64,000 bases of DNA. Source: Lachnospiraceae bacterium. GTDB taxonomy: Bacteria > Bacillota > Clostridia > Lachnospirales > Lachnospiraceae. Where the stretch lies: positions 2,018,501-2,082,500 of the forward strand of contig AP025573.1 of NCBI GenBank assembly GCA_022845895.1, given 5' to 3'. Under the pieces are notes generated by a model. The model did no database searches. It was not told the origin of the DNA and saw only the letters and a program-made list of their open reading frames with translations. Shown piece after piece: positions 34,432 to 42,751 of this stretch. A program made the position numbers and the translations under genes. The stretch's first letter is position 1; every line of letters starts with the position of its first letter.

Positions 34432-36504
34432 ATGGTTGTAAAAAATATGATGCAAAAACTGACCGAACAGGAAAAGATAAGTAAAGATATTCTGATACAA
34501 TTATTTGAAGAAACATATAACGCAGGGGCTCTGTGCTGCAGAAACGCCCCGGGATATCCCGTCCTGTCGTCTAAAGGAAGCCTTCCTGCTGTTCTAGGTT
34601 ATGATACGGAAGAATCGCTGCTTAAGGATAATGTTTTGTTTGTAGATCTGGTCTTTGATGAGGACAAAGATTCCGTACTCAAAGTGATGGAGAAAGCTGT
34701 TGCCGAAAACAGCAGCTTTTCTATTGAATTCAGATGCCACGGCAGAGACGGCATGCCGGTGCCACTGTGTGGTGCCGTCGTATATCTGAAAAATACCGGG
34801 CATATACTCTTAACTTTTATCAAGACTGACGAGACAATCTGGGACCGGATATTCCGTCTCCTTCCATGCGGAATATGCCGTGTGGCCGTCGATAATGTCT
34901 TTACGATAATGCAGGCCAATGAAATCTATTATGACATATATGGCTATACGTCTGCAGATGCTGCCGCAGCCGGATTTACGAATGAGAAGTTCATTATCCA
35001 TCCGGACGACTTTGAATCGGTCCGGCATGAAGTAGGGCACTGCCTGGAGCTTATGGATAGCCCTACCTTCGAGATAGAGCACCGGGTCATTATGCGAGAC
35101 CAAAGTACCGGATGGGTGCTCGTCAAAGGATATATTGACAAGGCGGGCGGCGAATGCTTCCTTAACTGTGTGCTGCTTGATATCTCCGACCGCAAGAAGG
35201 CGGAGGAGGAGCTGAGAGTCAGTGAAGAGCAGAACCGGATTGCATTTCTGTCGACAGAAAACCATATGGACATCTATGATGTAAAAACACATGTACTCGA
35301 ACATCCTTATGACGATGGAGATGATGAAAGGCCAAATCGGCTGGAGAATGTACCTTACAGCGTAATTGCCGCAGGCCAGGTAGAAGGAGACAGCATAAGG
35401 GATTATATGCAATTGTTCGATTCCATCAGCAAGGGGAATCCCGAGGGCCGGTGCACGATACAGATGGCCGCCAGAGATGGTGGCGCTTTTGGCTGGTATG
35501 AGATAAAATACCGTTTGATTTTCGATAAATCCGGAAGCCCCGAACGCGCTATCCTTTCCTATAAAGATGTGACATCCCAGCGGGAAAAGTCACTTGCCTA
35601 TGAGAAGTGGAGCCGTTTTTTCGAGCAGCAGAAGGCCAGCAGCCTAGGCTATTATGAATATAATCTGACTAAGAACCTGTATGCAGGCAGCGAAGAAAGC
35701 CTTTTGAATACGCTTCCCAGCCATATCCAAAGTTTTACGGAAGCTGTCGGCTACTATGTTGAACACTGCGTGTATGAAGAAGATTGGAAAAAATACTTGC
35801 AGTTCTACAGCCGCGACAGACTTCTGTCTGCATATTATTCCGGCACGAAGACAGACTATATCGAATACCGCCGTATAAGAGATGGAAACGTTGTTTTCTG
35901 GGCGGCAGGAACGGTACAGCTCATTTCCGACCCTTATACCGAAGACGTCCGTGCATTTATCCTTGTTCAGGACATAGATGATAAGATGCAGAGGCGAATA
36001 CGGATGAAAAATCAGATTGAGGTCGACTCCCTCACCACACTCTTTAACAGGGGAACCGTCGTTAAAAAGATTACTGCCGGACTGGCGGATAAGGAAACCG
36101 GCTGCCGCTCTATGCTTGCCATGCTGGATATAGACCACTTCAAAGACATCAACGACACTTACGGACATCAGTTTGGCGACCGGGTTCTCGGTGATATCGG
36201 GAAGGTTCTGTCTTCTATGGCATATTCCCATGATGTATACGGAAGAATGGGCGGGGATGAATTCATCCTCTTCCTGACCGGAATACATTCTGCGGATACC
36301 GCAGAAAAAAGACTGCTTGAAATAATAAGCTCCCTGAATATTGAATATGATAATCCGGATACTACCGTGTCTGTCAGTATCGGAGCCGTCTATCCTTGCG
36401 GAAGCCTTACGTTCGAAACCTTATACTCTGCGGCGGACGCCGCCCTGTATGAGTCCAAAAAAGGCGGCCGCAACCGCTTTGTTATCCGGCACAGGGCATT
36501 CTGA
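34432..36504 (+). CDS. Multi-PAS diguanylate cyclase (GGDEF)
   Basis: A 690-residue cytoplasmic protein with no membrane segment. Three or four PAS-like sensor modules occupy about residues 25-125, 135-255 (ending in the PAC-type LLDISDRKKAEEELR), 270-390 and 400-515. The GGDEF domain spans about 525-690 with DSLTTLFNRGT, LDIDHFKDINDTYGHQFGD and the canonical RMGGDEF. The RxxD feedback site reads YSHD, so it is absent. It should make c-di-GMP in response to small ligands or redox state. GGGAG lies 7 nt before the ATG. Confidence 0.92.
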   Translation: MVVKNMMQKLTEQEKISKDILIQLFEETYNAGALCCRNAPGYPVLSSKGSLPAVLGYDTEESLLKDNVLFVDLVFDEDKDSVLKVMEKAVAENSSFSIEFRCHGRDGMPVPLCGAVVYLKNTGHILLTFIKTDETIWDRIFRLLPCGICRVAVDNVFTIMQANEIYYDIYGYTSADAAAAGFTNEKFIIHPDDFESVRHEVGHCLELMDSPTFEIEHRVIMRDQSTGWVLVKGYIDKAGGECFLNCVLLDISDRKKAEEELRVSEEQNRIAFLSTENHMDIYDVKTHVLEHPYDDGDDERPNRLENVPYSVIAAGQVEGDSIRDYMQLFDSISKGNPEGRCTIQMAARDGGAFGWYEIKYRLIFDKSGSPERAILSYKDVTSQREKSLAYEKWSRFFEQQKASSLGYYEYNLTKNLYAGSEESLLNTLPSHIQSFTEAVGYYVEHCVYEEDWKKYLQFYSRDRLLSAYYSGTKTDYIEYRRIRDGNVVFWAAGTVQLISDPYTEDVRAFILVQDIDDKMQRRIRMKNQIEVDSLTTLFNRGTVVKKITAGLADKETGCRSMLAMLDIDHFKDINDTYGHQFGDRVLGDIGKVLSSMAYSHDVYGRMGGDEFILFLTGIHSADTAEKRLLEIISSLNIEYDNPDTTVSVSIGAVYPCGSLTFETLYSAADAALYESKKGGRNRFVIRHRAF

Positions 36505-36509
36505 CGGCA

Positions 36510-36546
36510 GGGAAGCGGATAGACGATGCTTGTCTATCCGCTTCCC
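36510..36546. terminator. Hairpin between convergent PAS-GGDEF and SDR genes
   Basis: A perfect 15-bp stem (36510-36524 with 36532-36546) around a 7-nt loop lies just after the PAS-GGDEF stop and before the SDR stop. There is no T-run, so termination efficiency is uncertain. Confidence 0.5.
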
Positions 36547-36579
36547 CGGCATATTCTGCAATACGCATGCACATACAAT

Positions 36580-37344
36580 TTACGGCCTCAGTATATTGCC
36601 TCCATCCACATTAATCGTCTGTCCTGTCAGGTATTTTGCATCTTCCAATGTCAGAAAAACACATACCCGTCCTACATCTTTTTCCGCATCACCGACTCTG
36701 CGCATCGGAGTCTTCTCAATCACCTGAGACTGATAGATATCCGGATATTTTTCTTCCCATGCTTTCATACCCGGCGTTTCTACAATCGGGCATACTACAT
36801 TGACATTGATTCCATACTGTCCCCATTCATTTGCGGCCGTCCTCGACAGTCCGCGCATCGCCTCTTTAGAAGTATTATACGCCCCAAAGTCTATGAGACC
36901 GTTCTGTCCCCCGCCGGAACCGAAGTTAACGATTGCGCCGGCGCTTTCTTTCAGATATGGAAATGCTGCCTTCATATAGTAAAATGCCGCAAGTGGTCCC
37001 GTCCTGAAGTTCGTAATAAAGTCCTCCGTAGTGTGGTCGATCAATGGAGTCTCTGCTAGTATTGTCTGCGCATTATTGATGACGGCATCTATCTTCCCGA
37101 ACTTTTCTACTGTGGTTGCTATAACCTGCTTAACCGCCGCCTCGTCCGATCCATCTGCCGGGGCGGCCAGCACCTCGATACCATACTCCTTTTCCAGCTC
37201 TCCCTTCGCAGTATCCAGCGTCTCTTTTTTTCTGCCTGTAATTACAAGATTGGCACCTTCCGCTGCGAATGCACTGGCGATGCCCCGTCCGATTCCTCGT
37301 CCTCCTCCGGTAATTATTACAACTTTTCCTCTACATCTTTTCAT
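36580..37344 (-). CDS. Short-chain dehydrogenase/reductase
   Basis: A 254-residue classical SDR: cofactor motif TGGGRGIGRG, then NNAQ, a Ser within NFGSGGGQ and the catalytic YNTSK. The Arg-containing ITGRKK after the second strand favours NADP. The substrate is unknown; gut Lachnospiraceae have SDRs acting on steroids, sugars and fatty acids, and sequence alone does not decide. AAGGAG lies 8 nt before ATG 37344; the GTG at 37353 overlaps it. It has its own strong promoter and no cotranscribed partner. Confidence 0.88.
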   Translation of the reverse strand: MKRCRGKVVIITGGGRGIGRGIASAFAAEGANLVITGRKKETLDTAKGELEKEYGIEVLAAPADGSDEAAVKQVIATTVEKFGKIDAVINNAQTILAETPLIDHTTEDFITNFRTGPLAAFYYMKAAFPYLKESAGAIVNFGSGGGQNGLIDFGAYNTSKEAMRGLSRTAANEWGQYGINVNVVCPIVETPGMKAWEEKYPDIYQSQVIEKTPMRRVGDAEKDVGRVCVFLTLEDAKYLTGQTINVDGGNILRP

Positions 37345-37366
37345 TTGCATCACTCCTTATGATGCA

Positions 37367-37395
37367 ATTATAACTCTCTTCTTCCAATTGTTCAA
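37367..37395 (-). promoter_or_regulatory. Promoter of the SDR gene
   Basis: The minus strand reads TTGAAC (37395-37390), 17 bp, TATAAT (37372-37367). The predicted transcript starts only a few bases before the ribosome site. Confidence 0.65.
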
Positions 37396-37500
37396 TAATA
37401 GATAATTTTAAAACATATTTATCTGATTATTTTTGTTTATTTTGTCGATTTATTTGTAATCTTGTAATCCATAACATCTGTAAATTCAAATAAACCTCAC

Positions 37501-37980
37501 TTACTTATGATATGGCTCACCGTTCATAATCCGGTAGCTTCGGTATATCTGCTCCAGCAGTATGACCCGCATCAGCTGATGCGGGTATGTCATATTGGAG
37601 AAGCTCAGCCTGTAATCAGAACGTCTAGTAATCGTATCATGGAGGCCAAGCGAACCTCCTATGACAAATGTGATGCTGCTCGTACCTTCAATCCCGAGCC
37701 GTTCAAGCTTGCGGGACAGGGCTGCGGAATCCGGCTGTTCCCCATCAATTTCCAGCGTGACCACATAGTCTGTTTCTTTGATGTGCTTCAGCAGGCGCAG
37801 AGCTTCCTTCTCTTTAATCTGGCACTCGAACGTCCCACCTGCCTTATCCGGCGTCTTTTCATCCTGAACTTCGATGATGTTCAGCCTGCAGTAACGGCCA
37901 AGCCGCTTCTTGAATTCGTCAACCGCCTGCCGGTAAAATGTTTCTTTCACTTTCCCAACGGCTAGAATCGTAATATTCAT
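37501..37980 (-). CDS. rlmH: 23S rRNA pseudouridine-1915 N3-methyltransferase RlmH
   Basis: A 159-residue SPOUT methyltransferase. The N-terminus MNITILAVGKVKE and the knot region FVIGGSLGLHDTI plus RLSFSNMTYPHQLMRVILLEQIYR are the family signature; the protein ends in the invariant NGEPYHK. It methylates m3-pseudouridine 1915 in helix 69 of 23S rRNA. Length is normal. Confidence 0.97.
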   Translation of the reverse strand: MNITILAVGKVKETFYRQAVDEFKKRLGRYCRLNIIEVQDEKTPDKAGGTFECQIKEKEALRLLKHIKETDYVVTLEIDGEQPDSAALSRKLERLGIEGTSSITFVIGGSLGLHDTITRRSDYRLSFSNMTYPHQLMRVILLEQIYRSYRIMNGEPYHK

Positions 37981-38039
37981 GTACTTCTTTTCCCTTCTTC
38001 CGTATACCCCATGTCTGCGGCACGTTTATCTTTGCTGCA

Positions 38040-38816
38040 TTAGCCAAGTGCCACATCCAGTATCATCATTAGCACGAACCCTAATGCAAAACCGATAGTG
38101 CCTATGTTGCTGTGGCTCCCTTCTGCTGATTCAGGAATCAATTCTTCCACCACGACATATATCATGGCTCCGGCAGCAAATGCCAGCAGATAAGGCAGTA
38201 TCGGTGTGATATAGGCAGCCAGCAGGACGGTGATTCCCCCTGCTATCGGTTCCACGATTCCTGACATCGTACCATACAGGAACGCCTTTCCCCTTCCGTT
38301 GCCCTCGCTTCGAATCGGCAGGGAGACGATGAATCCCTCCGGCAGATTCTGGATTGCGATGCCGACAGACAGGGCAAACGCTCCCGCCAGCGTGACATTG
38401 GTGTTGTGGGTCAGCAGCCCGGCAAATACGGCACCACTTGATATACCCTCCGGTATATTATGTATAGTGACCGCCAGCACGAGCATGGTAGATTTTTTCA
38501 GAGTACACTTTGGTCCCTCGGACTCATCGCATCCGATGTGCAGATGGGGGATAGCCCGGTCCAGAAGCAGCAGAAACGCGATACCGATGACAAATCCGAC
38601 AGCCGCCGGCACAAATGCAAATCTGCCCATATCCTCAGACATATCCATGGCAGGTATGAGAAGCGACCAGACGGATGCCGCGACCATGACTCCGGCTGCA
38701 AATCCAAGCAGCGCCTTTTGAATCGTTGGCTTCAGTTCTTTTCGCATGAACAGTACGCACGCCGCTCCCACGGTCGTGCCGATAAAAGGAATCATCAATC
38801 CCCAAAATATAGTCAT
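38040..38816 (-). CDS. ZIP-family metal transporter
   Basis: A 258-residue membrane protein with about eight segments and the ZIP metal-path motifs HNIPEGISSG (about residue 120) and QNLPEGFIV (about 160). It probably imports zinc or another divalent metal. The frame is open further upstream, but ATG 38816 is chosen. It has GAAGG 10 nt upstream, gives the normal ZIP N-terminus (TIFWGLMIPFIGTTVGAA), and leaves the nfnB terminator outside the coding region. Confidence 0.9.
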   Translation of the reverse strand: MTIFWGLMIPFIGTTVGAACVLFMRKELKPTIQKALLGFAAGVMVAASVWSLLIPAMDMSEDMGRFAFVPAAVGFVIGIAFLLLLDRAIPHLHIGCDESEGPKCTLKKSTMLVLAVTIHNIPEGISSGAVFAGLLTHNTNVTLAGAFALSVGIAIQNLPEGFIVSLPIRSEGNGRGKAFLYGTMSGIVEPIAGGITVLLAAYITPILPYLLAFAAGAMIYVVVEELIPESAEGSHSNIGTIGFALGFVLMMILDVALG

Positions 38817-38894
38817 ATATAGTAAACCTTCTTTCTGAATTTTGATTTTCCCCATTATCATACCATAATCATGTAACATGGTATAGGGTGTAAT

Positions 38895-38925
38895 TGAAAA
38901 GAACCGCAGCACTTGCGGCTGCGGT
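38895..38925 (-). terminator. Intrinsic terminator after nfnB
   Basis: On the minus strand ACCGCAGC (38925-38918) pairs with GCTGCGGT (38910-38903) around a 7-nt loop, followed by TCTTTTC. It lies 30 nt after the nfnB stop. Confidence 0.75.
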
Positions 38926-38954
38926 CCTTTTAACGTCAAAACGGATTCCTGTAT

Positions 38955-40343
38955 TTATTTATTGCTCAGCAGTTCATGGATTCCCTTTGCGCCTGCTTTT
39001 CCTGCTCCCATTGCAAGTATTACTGTAGCTGCTCCGGTTACTGCGTCTCCTCCGGCATATACGCATGCCTTGGAGGTCTGGCCGTTCTCTTCCTCAGCTA
39101 CGATACATTTTCTCCTGTTTGTCTCCAGACCTTTCGTGGTGGATGCAATCAATGGGTTCGGTGAAGTTCCAAGTGACATGATAACCGTGTCCAGCTCAAT
39201 CTCATACTCGGATCCCGGTATCTCCACGGGACGTCTTCTTCCTGAAGCGTCAGGCTCGCCCAGTTCCATCTTGATGACTCTCATGCCGCGTACCCATCCA
39301 TTTTCATCTACAAGGATTTCCTTTGGATTTGTAAGCAGGTTAAAGATGATTCCTTCTTCCATCGCGTGATGTACCTCTTCCACCCTGGCCGGAAGCTCTG
39401 CCTCACTTCTTCTGTATACGATATGTACTTCAGCGCCGAGGCGGAGGGCTGTTCTTGCCGCATCCATTGCTACGTTGCCGCCGCCTACGACCGCGACTTT
39501 CTTGCCGGCTGCAATCGGCGTGTCATAGTTGTCATCGAAGGCTTTCATCAAGTTGCTTCTAGTGAGATATTCATTGGCTGAGAAGACTCCATTTGCTGTC
39601 TCCCCCGGGATTCCCATGAACATCGGAAGCCCTGCTCCTGAACCGATAAACACAGCTTCAAATTCTTCCTCTTCCATGAGCTGGTCGATGGTGGTAGACT
39701 TGCCAATCACGACATTAGTCTCAAACTTGACTCCAAGCTCTTTTACCTTTTCAATCTCTTTCTTTACGACCTTCTCTTTCGGAAGACGGAATTCAGGTAT
39801 ACCGTATACGAGAACTCCTCCAAGCTCATGGAGCGCTTCAAATACAGTCACGTCATATCCCATCTTAGCCAGGTCTCCCGCACACGTAAGACCTGAAGGG
39901 CCGGAACCGATTACGGCAACTTTGTGGCCGTTCATCTTTTCAGCCTTCCGGGGTTTGATATCATGTTCCAGCGCATAATCAGCGACAAACCGTTCCAGCT
40001 TGCCGATAGAGACCGGCTCCCCCTTTATCCCGCGGATACATCTGCATTCGCATTGGGACTCCTGAGGACATACGCGTCCGCAGATAGCCGGAAGCGCTGA
40101 GGACTCTCCAATCACCTTGTAGGCGCCTTCGATATCCCCCTCTTTTACTTTAGAGATAAATCCGGGAATGTCGATTGCAACTGGACAGCCCTGGATACAT
40201 TTCGCATTCTTACAGTTCAGGCAGCGGACTGCCTCTTCCATCGCCTCTTCTTTATCATATCCATAGCAGACTTCTTCAAAGTTAGTCGCTCTTACCTTTG
40301 CCTCCTGTTCTCTGACAGGAACTTTCTTCAATACATCAGCCAT
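38955..40343 (-). CDS. nfnB: NfnB-like subunit of NADH-dependent ferredoxin:NADP+ oxidoreductase
   Basis: A 462-residue protein of the glutamate-synthase small-subunit fold: N-terminal cluster cysteines (CLNCKNAKCIQGCPVAIDIP, CGRVCPQESQCECRC), an FAD motif VIGSGPSGLTCAGDLAKMG and an NADPH motif VVGGGNVAMDAARTALRLG. Alone it would be called GltD/GltA. It is adjacent to an NfnA-type flavoprotein with matching reading frames and no large glutamate synthase subunit is nearby. The pair therefore fits NfnAB, which bifurcates electrons between NADPH, NADH and ferredoxin. Confidence 0.85.
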   Translation of the reverse strand: MADVLKKVPVREQEAKVRATNFEEVCYGYDKEEAMEEAVRCLNCKNAKCIQGCPVAIDIPGFISKVKEGDIEGAYKVIGESSALPAICGRVCPQESQCECRCIRGIKGEPVSIGKLERFVADYALEHDIKPRKAEKMNGHKVAVIGSGPSGLTCAGDLAKMGYDVTVFEALHELGGVLVYGIPEFRLPKEKVVKKEIEKVKELGVKFETNVVIGKSTTIDQLMEEEEFEAVFIGSGAGLPMFMGIPGETANGVFSANEYLTRSNLMKAFDDNYDTPIAAGKKVAVVGGGNVAMDAARTALRLGAEVHIVYRRSEAELPARVEEVHHAMEEGIIFNLLTNPKEILVDENGWVRGMRVIKMELGEPDASGRRRPVEIPGSEYEIELDTVIMSLGTSPNPLIASTTKGLETNRRKCIVAEEENGQTSKACVYAGGDAVTGAATVILAMGAGKAGAKGIHELLSNK

Positions 40344-41230
40344 TAGTTGTCACCTCCGCAGTTGCCACATCCGCCGTGATGGGTGTCGCCTTCTTGTAAT
40401 TTCAGCAGCGCACGTCCTTCCTGTGTCTTGTACATCTGCTGTCTCTTCATCGCCTCATCAAAGTTGACGAGGTGTCCGTCAAATTCCGGACCGTCGACAC
40501 ATGCGAACTTTATATCTTCTCCCACATGGAGACGGCATGCTCCGCACATTCCGGTCCCGTCTACCATTATCGGGTTCATGCTTACGATGGTCGGAATGCC
40601 GAGCTTCTTCGTCAGCAGACAGACAAACTTCATCATAATCATCGGGCCGATTGCCACGCATACGTCATAATTGTTCCCTTCTTCTACCAGCTTCTCAATC
40701 TTCGTCGTAACCATGCCTGCATGGCCGTATGTACCATCATCTGTACAAGGATAGTAGTTGCCTGCCACAGCTTCCATCTCGTCTTCCAGGATGAGCATGT
40801 CTTTCGTCTTGGAACCTACGATGACATCTACATCCACTCCGTGCTCATGGAGCCATTTTACCTGAGGATATACAGGTGCCGCGCCGACGCCGCCGCCAAC
40901 GAACAGCATCTTTTTATTTTTCAGGCTCTCGATGTCCTCATGTATGAATTCTGACGGGCAGCCGAGAGGGCCTGTGAAATCTCTGAAAGAATCTCCTGCT
41001 TTCAGTCCGGCCATCTTTTCTGTGGACGCGCCTACAGTCTGGAATACGATAGTGATTGTCCCTGCTTCTCTGTCATAGTCACATATCGTAAGTGGGATTC
41101 TTTCCCCTTTTTCATCCATTTTCACGATGACAAACTGGCCAGGCTCGCAATGCCTTGCGACACGCGGTGCTTCTACGTCCATAAGATAAATCTTATCAGC
41201 CGGATTTTCGGCTTTTAATATCTTGTACAT
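40343..41230 (-). CDS. nfnA: NfnA-like subunit (FAD/[2Fe-2S] ferredoxin-NAD reductase)
   Basis: A 295-residue protein of the dihydroorotate-dehydrogenase electron-transfer type: FAD-binding barrel (PLTICDYDREAGTITIVFQ), NAD-binding half (MLFVGGGVGAAPVYPQVKWL) and a C-terminal [2Fe-2S] cysteine motif (GTGMCGACRLHVG, then FACVDGPEFDGHLV). The C-terminus has extra Gly/His/Cys residues (HHGGCGNCGGDN). It starts the nfnAB operon and its stop codon overlaps the nfnB start by 1 nt. Confidence 0.87.
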   Translation of the reverse strand: MYKILKAENPADKIYLMDVEAPRVARHCEPGQFVIVKMDEKGERIPLTICDYDREAGTITIVFQTVGASTEKMAGLKAGDSFRDFTGPLGCPSEFIHEDIESLKNKKMLFVGGGVGAAPVYPQVKWLHEHGVDVDVIVGSKTKDMLILEDEMEAVAGNYYPCTDDGTYGHAGMVTTKIEKLVEEGNNYDVCVAIGPMIMMKFVCLLTKKLGIPTIVSMNPIMVDGTGMCGACRLHVGEDIKFACVDGPEFDGHLVNFDEAMKRQQMYKTQEGRALLKLQEGDTHHGGCGNCGGDN

Positions 41231-41262
41231 CTCATTTCCTCCTAATATTTAATACTTATTCC

Positions 41263-41291
41263 ATAATAATGCATATATTACGAAATATCAA
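41263..41291 (-). promoter_or_regulatory. Promoter of nfnAB
   Basis: The minus strand reads TTGATA (41291-41286), 17 bp, TATTAT (41268-41263), about 30 nt before the nfnA start. I see no full Rex box here. Confidence 0.6.
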
Positions 41292-41326
41292 GTGGCTTAT
41301 TTGCTTAGAAGTCAAATATTCTCACT

Positions 41327-41352
41327 AAAAAACAGGTGCTTTACGGCACCTG
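41327..41352 (-). terminator. Intrinsic terminator of the iron alcohol dehydrogenase gene
   Basis: On the minus strand CAGGTGC (41352-41346) pairs with GCACCTG (41339-41333) around a 6-nt loop, followed by six T. It separates the dehydrogenase unit from the nfnAB promoter. Confidence 0.85.
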
Positions 41353-41369
41353 CTTTTTATGTACTTCTC

Positions 41370-42551
41370 TTAAAAATCAACTTCTGTTCCGTAATATATA
41401 CACGTAAATAATTTTTCCATGGCGGCCGGATCAATGGAACGTGGGTTAGAACCTGTGCATGCGTCACCGACAGCAAGCTCTGATATGTTTGCTATCTTAT
41501 CCTTAAACTCGTCTTCAATGATGCCAAACTCTCTGAGTGTCTTAGGTATGTCGAATTCTGCATTCATGGCATCTATCTTCTTACACAGACTGTTGATAAG
41601 CGCCTGTTCGGATGTCCCGTCAAGTCCCATACGACGCGCGATTTCGGCATAGCGGGATGCGGCTTTGGCATCTTTTGCATTATATTTGATTACGTATGGC
41701 AGATACATGGCATTGGCACAACCATGGGTGATATGGCCGGTTGAAAATGCCGCACCCGTCTTATGAGCCATAGAGTGTACGATACCCAGCAGCGCATTTG
41801 AAAATGCCATGCCCGCGAGACACTGTGCATAGTGCATCTGTTCCCTGGCGGTCATATTTCCATGATAAGAAGCAGGCAGATAATCAAGCACCATCTCAAT
41901 TGCCTGCAGTGCAAGCGGATCTGTGAATGCACAGTTCAATGTGGATACATAGGCTTCAATCGCATGGGTCAGAGCGTCCATTCCCGTATATGCCACCTGC
42001 TTCACCGGGAGGCCTTCCACCAGTTCAGGGTCAACGATTGCCACGTCAGGTGTTATATTAAAGTCGGCAAGCGGATATTTGACTCCGGTCTCATAGTTTG
42101 TAATTACGGAAAAAGCCGTAACTTCCGTTGCGGTTCCTGACGTGGACGGAATCGCTGCGAATTTCGCTTTCTGCCTCAGTTCAGGGAAATTAAATGGAAT
42201 ACAGAGGTCCTCAAAGGTCGTGTCAGGATATTCGTAGAATGCCCACATGGCCTTTGCCGCGTCAATCGGGGAGCCGCCGCCCATGGATACGATCCAGTCA
42301 GGTTCGAACTTACGCATAGCCTCCGCGCCTTTCATGACAGTCTCTACGGACGGATCTGGTTCTACGCCCTCGAACAGCTCAACCTCCATCCCTGCTTCCT
42401 TCAGATATCCAACCGCTTTGTCCAGAAATCCCTGGCGCTTCATAGAGCCACCGCCCACGACAAGAATTGCCTTCTTTCCCTTCAGGTTCTTCAATTCTTC
42501 CAGACAGCCCTTTCCGTGATATACGTCTCTTGGTAATGTAAATCTGCTCAT
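41370..42551 (-). CDS. Iron-containing alcohol dehydrogenase
   Basis: A 393-residue group III alcohol dehydrogenase. It shows the NAD(P)-binding GGGSPIDAAKAMW, the family signature TEVTAFSVITNYETGVKYPLAD, and metal ligands in GMDALTHAIEAY, GIVHSMAHKTGA and THGCANAMYL. It probably reduces an aldehyde to alcohol to regenerate NAD(P)+. ATG 42551 has AAAGGAG 9 nt upstream; ATG 42560 would touch that site. The promoter has two near-consensus Rex boxes, so it is likely induced when NADH is high. Confidence 0.92.
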   Translation of the reverse strand: MSRFTLPRDVYHGKGCLEELKNLKGKKAILVVGGGSMKRQGFLDKAVGYLKEAGMEVELFEGVEPDPSVETVMKGAEAMRKFEPDWIVSMGGGSPIDAAKAMWAFYEYPDTTFEDLCIPFNFPELRQKAKFAAIPSTSGTATEVTAFSVITNYETGVKYPLADFNITPDVAIVDPELVEGLPVKQVAYTGMDALTHAIEAYVSTLNCAFTDPLALQAIEMVLDYLPASYHGNMTAREQMHYAQCLAGMAFSNALLGIVHSMAHKTGAAFSTGHITHGCANAMYLPYVIKYNAKDAKAASRYAEIARRMGLDGTSEQALINSLCKKIDAMNAEFDIPKTLREFGIIEDEFKDKIANISELAVGDACTGSNPRSIDPAAMEKLFTCIYYGTEVDF

Positions 42552-42575
42552 TGTCCGCATCTCCTTTTAAATGAT

Positions 42576-42593
42576 TCGTTAATAATTTATCAA
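42576..42593 (-). promoter_or_regulatory. Predicted Rex box 2 upstream of the alcohol dehydrogenase
   Basis: The minus strand reads TTGATAAATTATTAACGA, matching TTGTTAANNNNTTAACAA at 12 of 14 fixed positions. It lies just downstream of the predicted transcription start and ahead of the ribosome site, where a bound repressor would block transcription. Confidence 0.6.
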
Positions 42594-42602
42594 TATATAC
42601 AT

Positions 42603-42631
42603 ATTATAGTCCTGTTAAATAATTAACGCAA
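42603..42631 (-). promoter_or_regulatory. Promoter of the iron alcohol dehydrogenase, with Rex box 1 in the spacer
   Basis: The minus strand reads TTGCGT (42631-42626), a 17-bp spacer and TATAAT (42608-42603). The spacer is occupied by a palindrome, plus strand CTGTTAAATAATTAACGC at 42612-42629, matching the Rex consensus TTGTTAANNNNTTAACAA at 11 of 14 fixed positions, including all of TGTTAA and TTAAC. Rex itself is encoded at 56766-57416. Confidence 0.68.
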
Positions 42632-42675
42632 TAGGATAAATGGAAATTCTTGTATTTATTCTCATACAATTTGAT

Positions 42676-42733
42676 AAATTTCGAAAGGGGTCAGACCCCC
42701 GGCGTGCCGGGGGTCTGACCCCTTTCGAAATTT
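42676..42733. repeat. 58-bp perfect palindrome with a GGGGTCAGACCCC core
   Basis: Arms of 28 bp (42676-42703 and 42706-42733) are fully complementary around a GT centre. Each arm contains GGGGTCAGACCCC, itself a palindrome, flanked by TTTCGAAA. The element lies between the zinc-ribbon gene and the dehydrogenase promoter and could end transcription in both directions. The same core occurs at 59495-59526 and 61023-61040. Confidence 0.9.
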
Positions 42734-42751
42734 AATATATTATCTGACAAT

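Noticed and set aside
38817..38939. N-terminal extension of the ZIP transporter
   Set aside because: It would translate through the nfnB terminator hairpin and does not match the ZIP N-terminus.
42561..42600. A third Rex box near the dehydrogenase start
   Set aside because: Remaining TTAA-like motifs lack the paired half-site at the right spacing.
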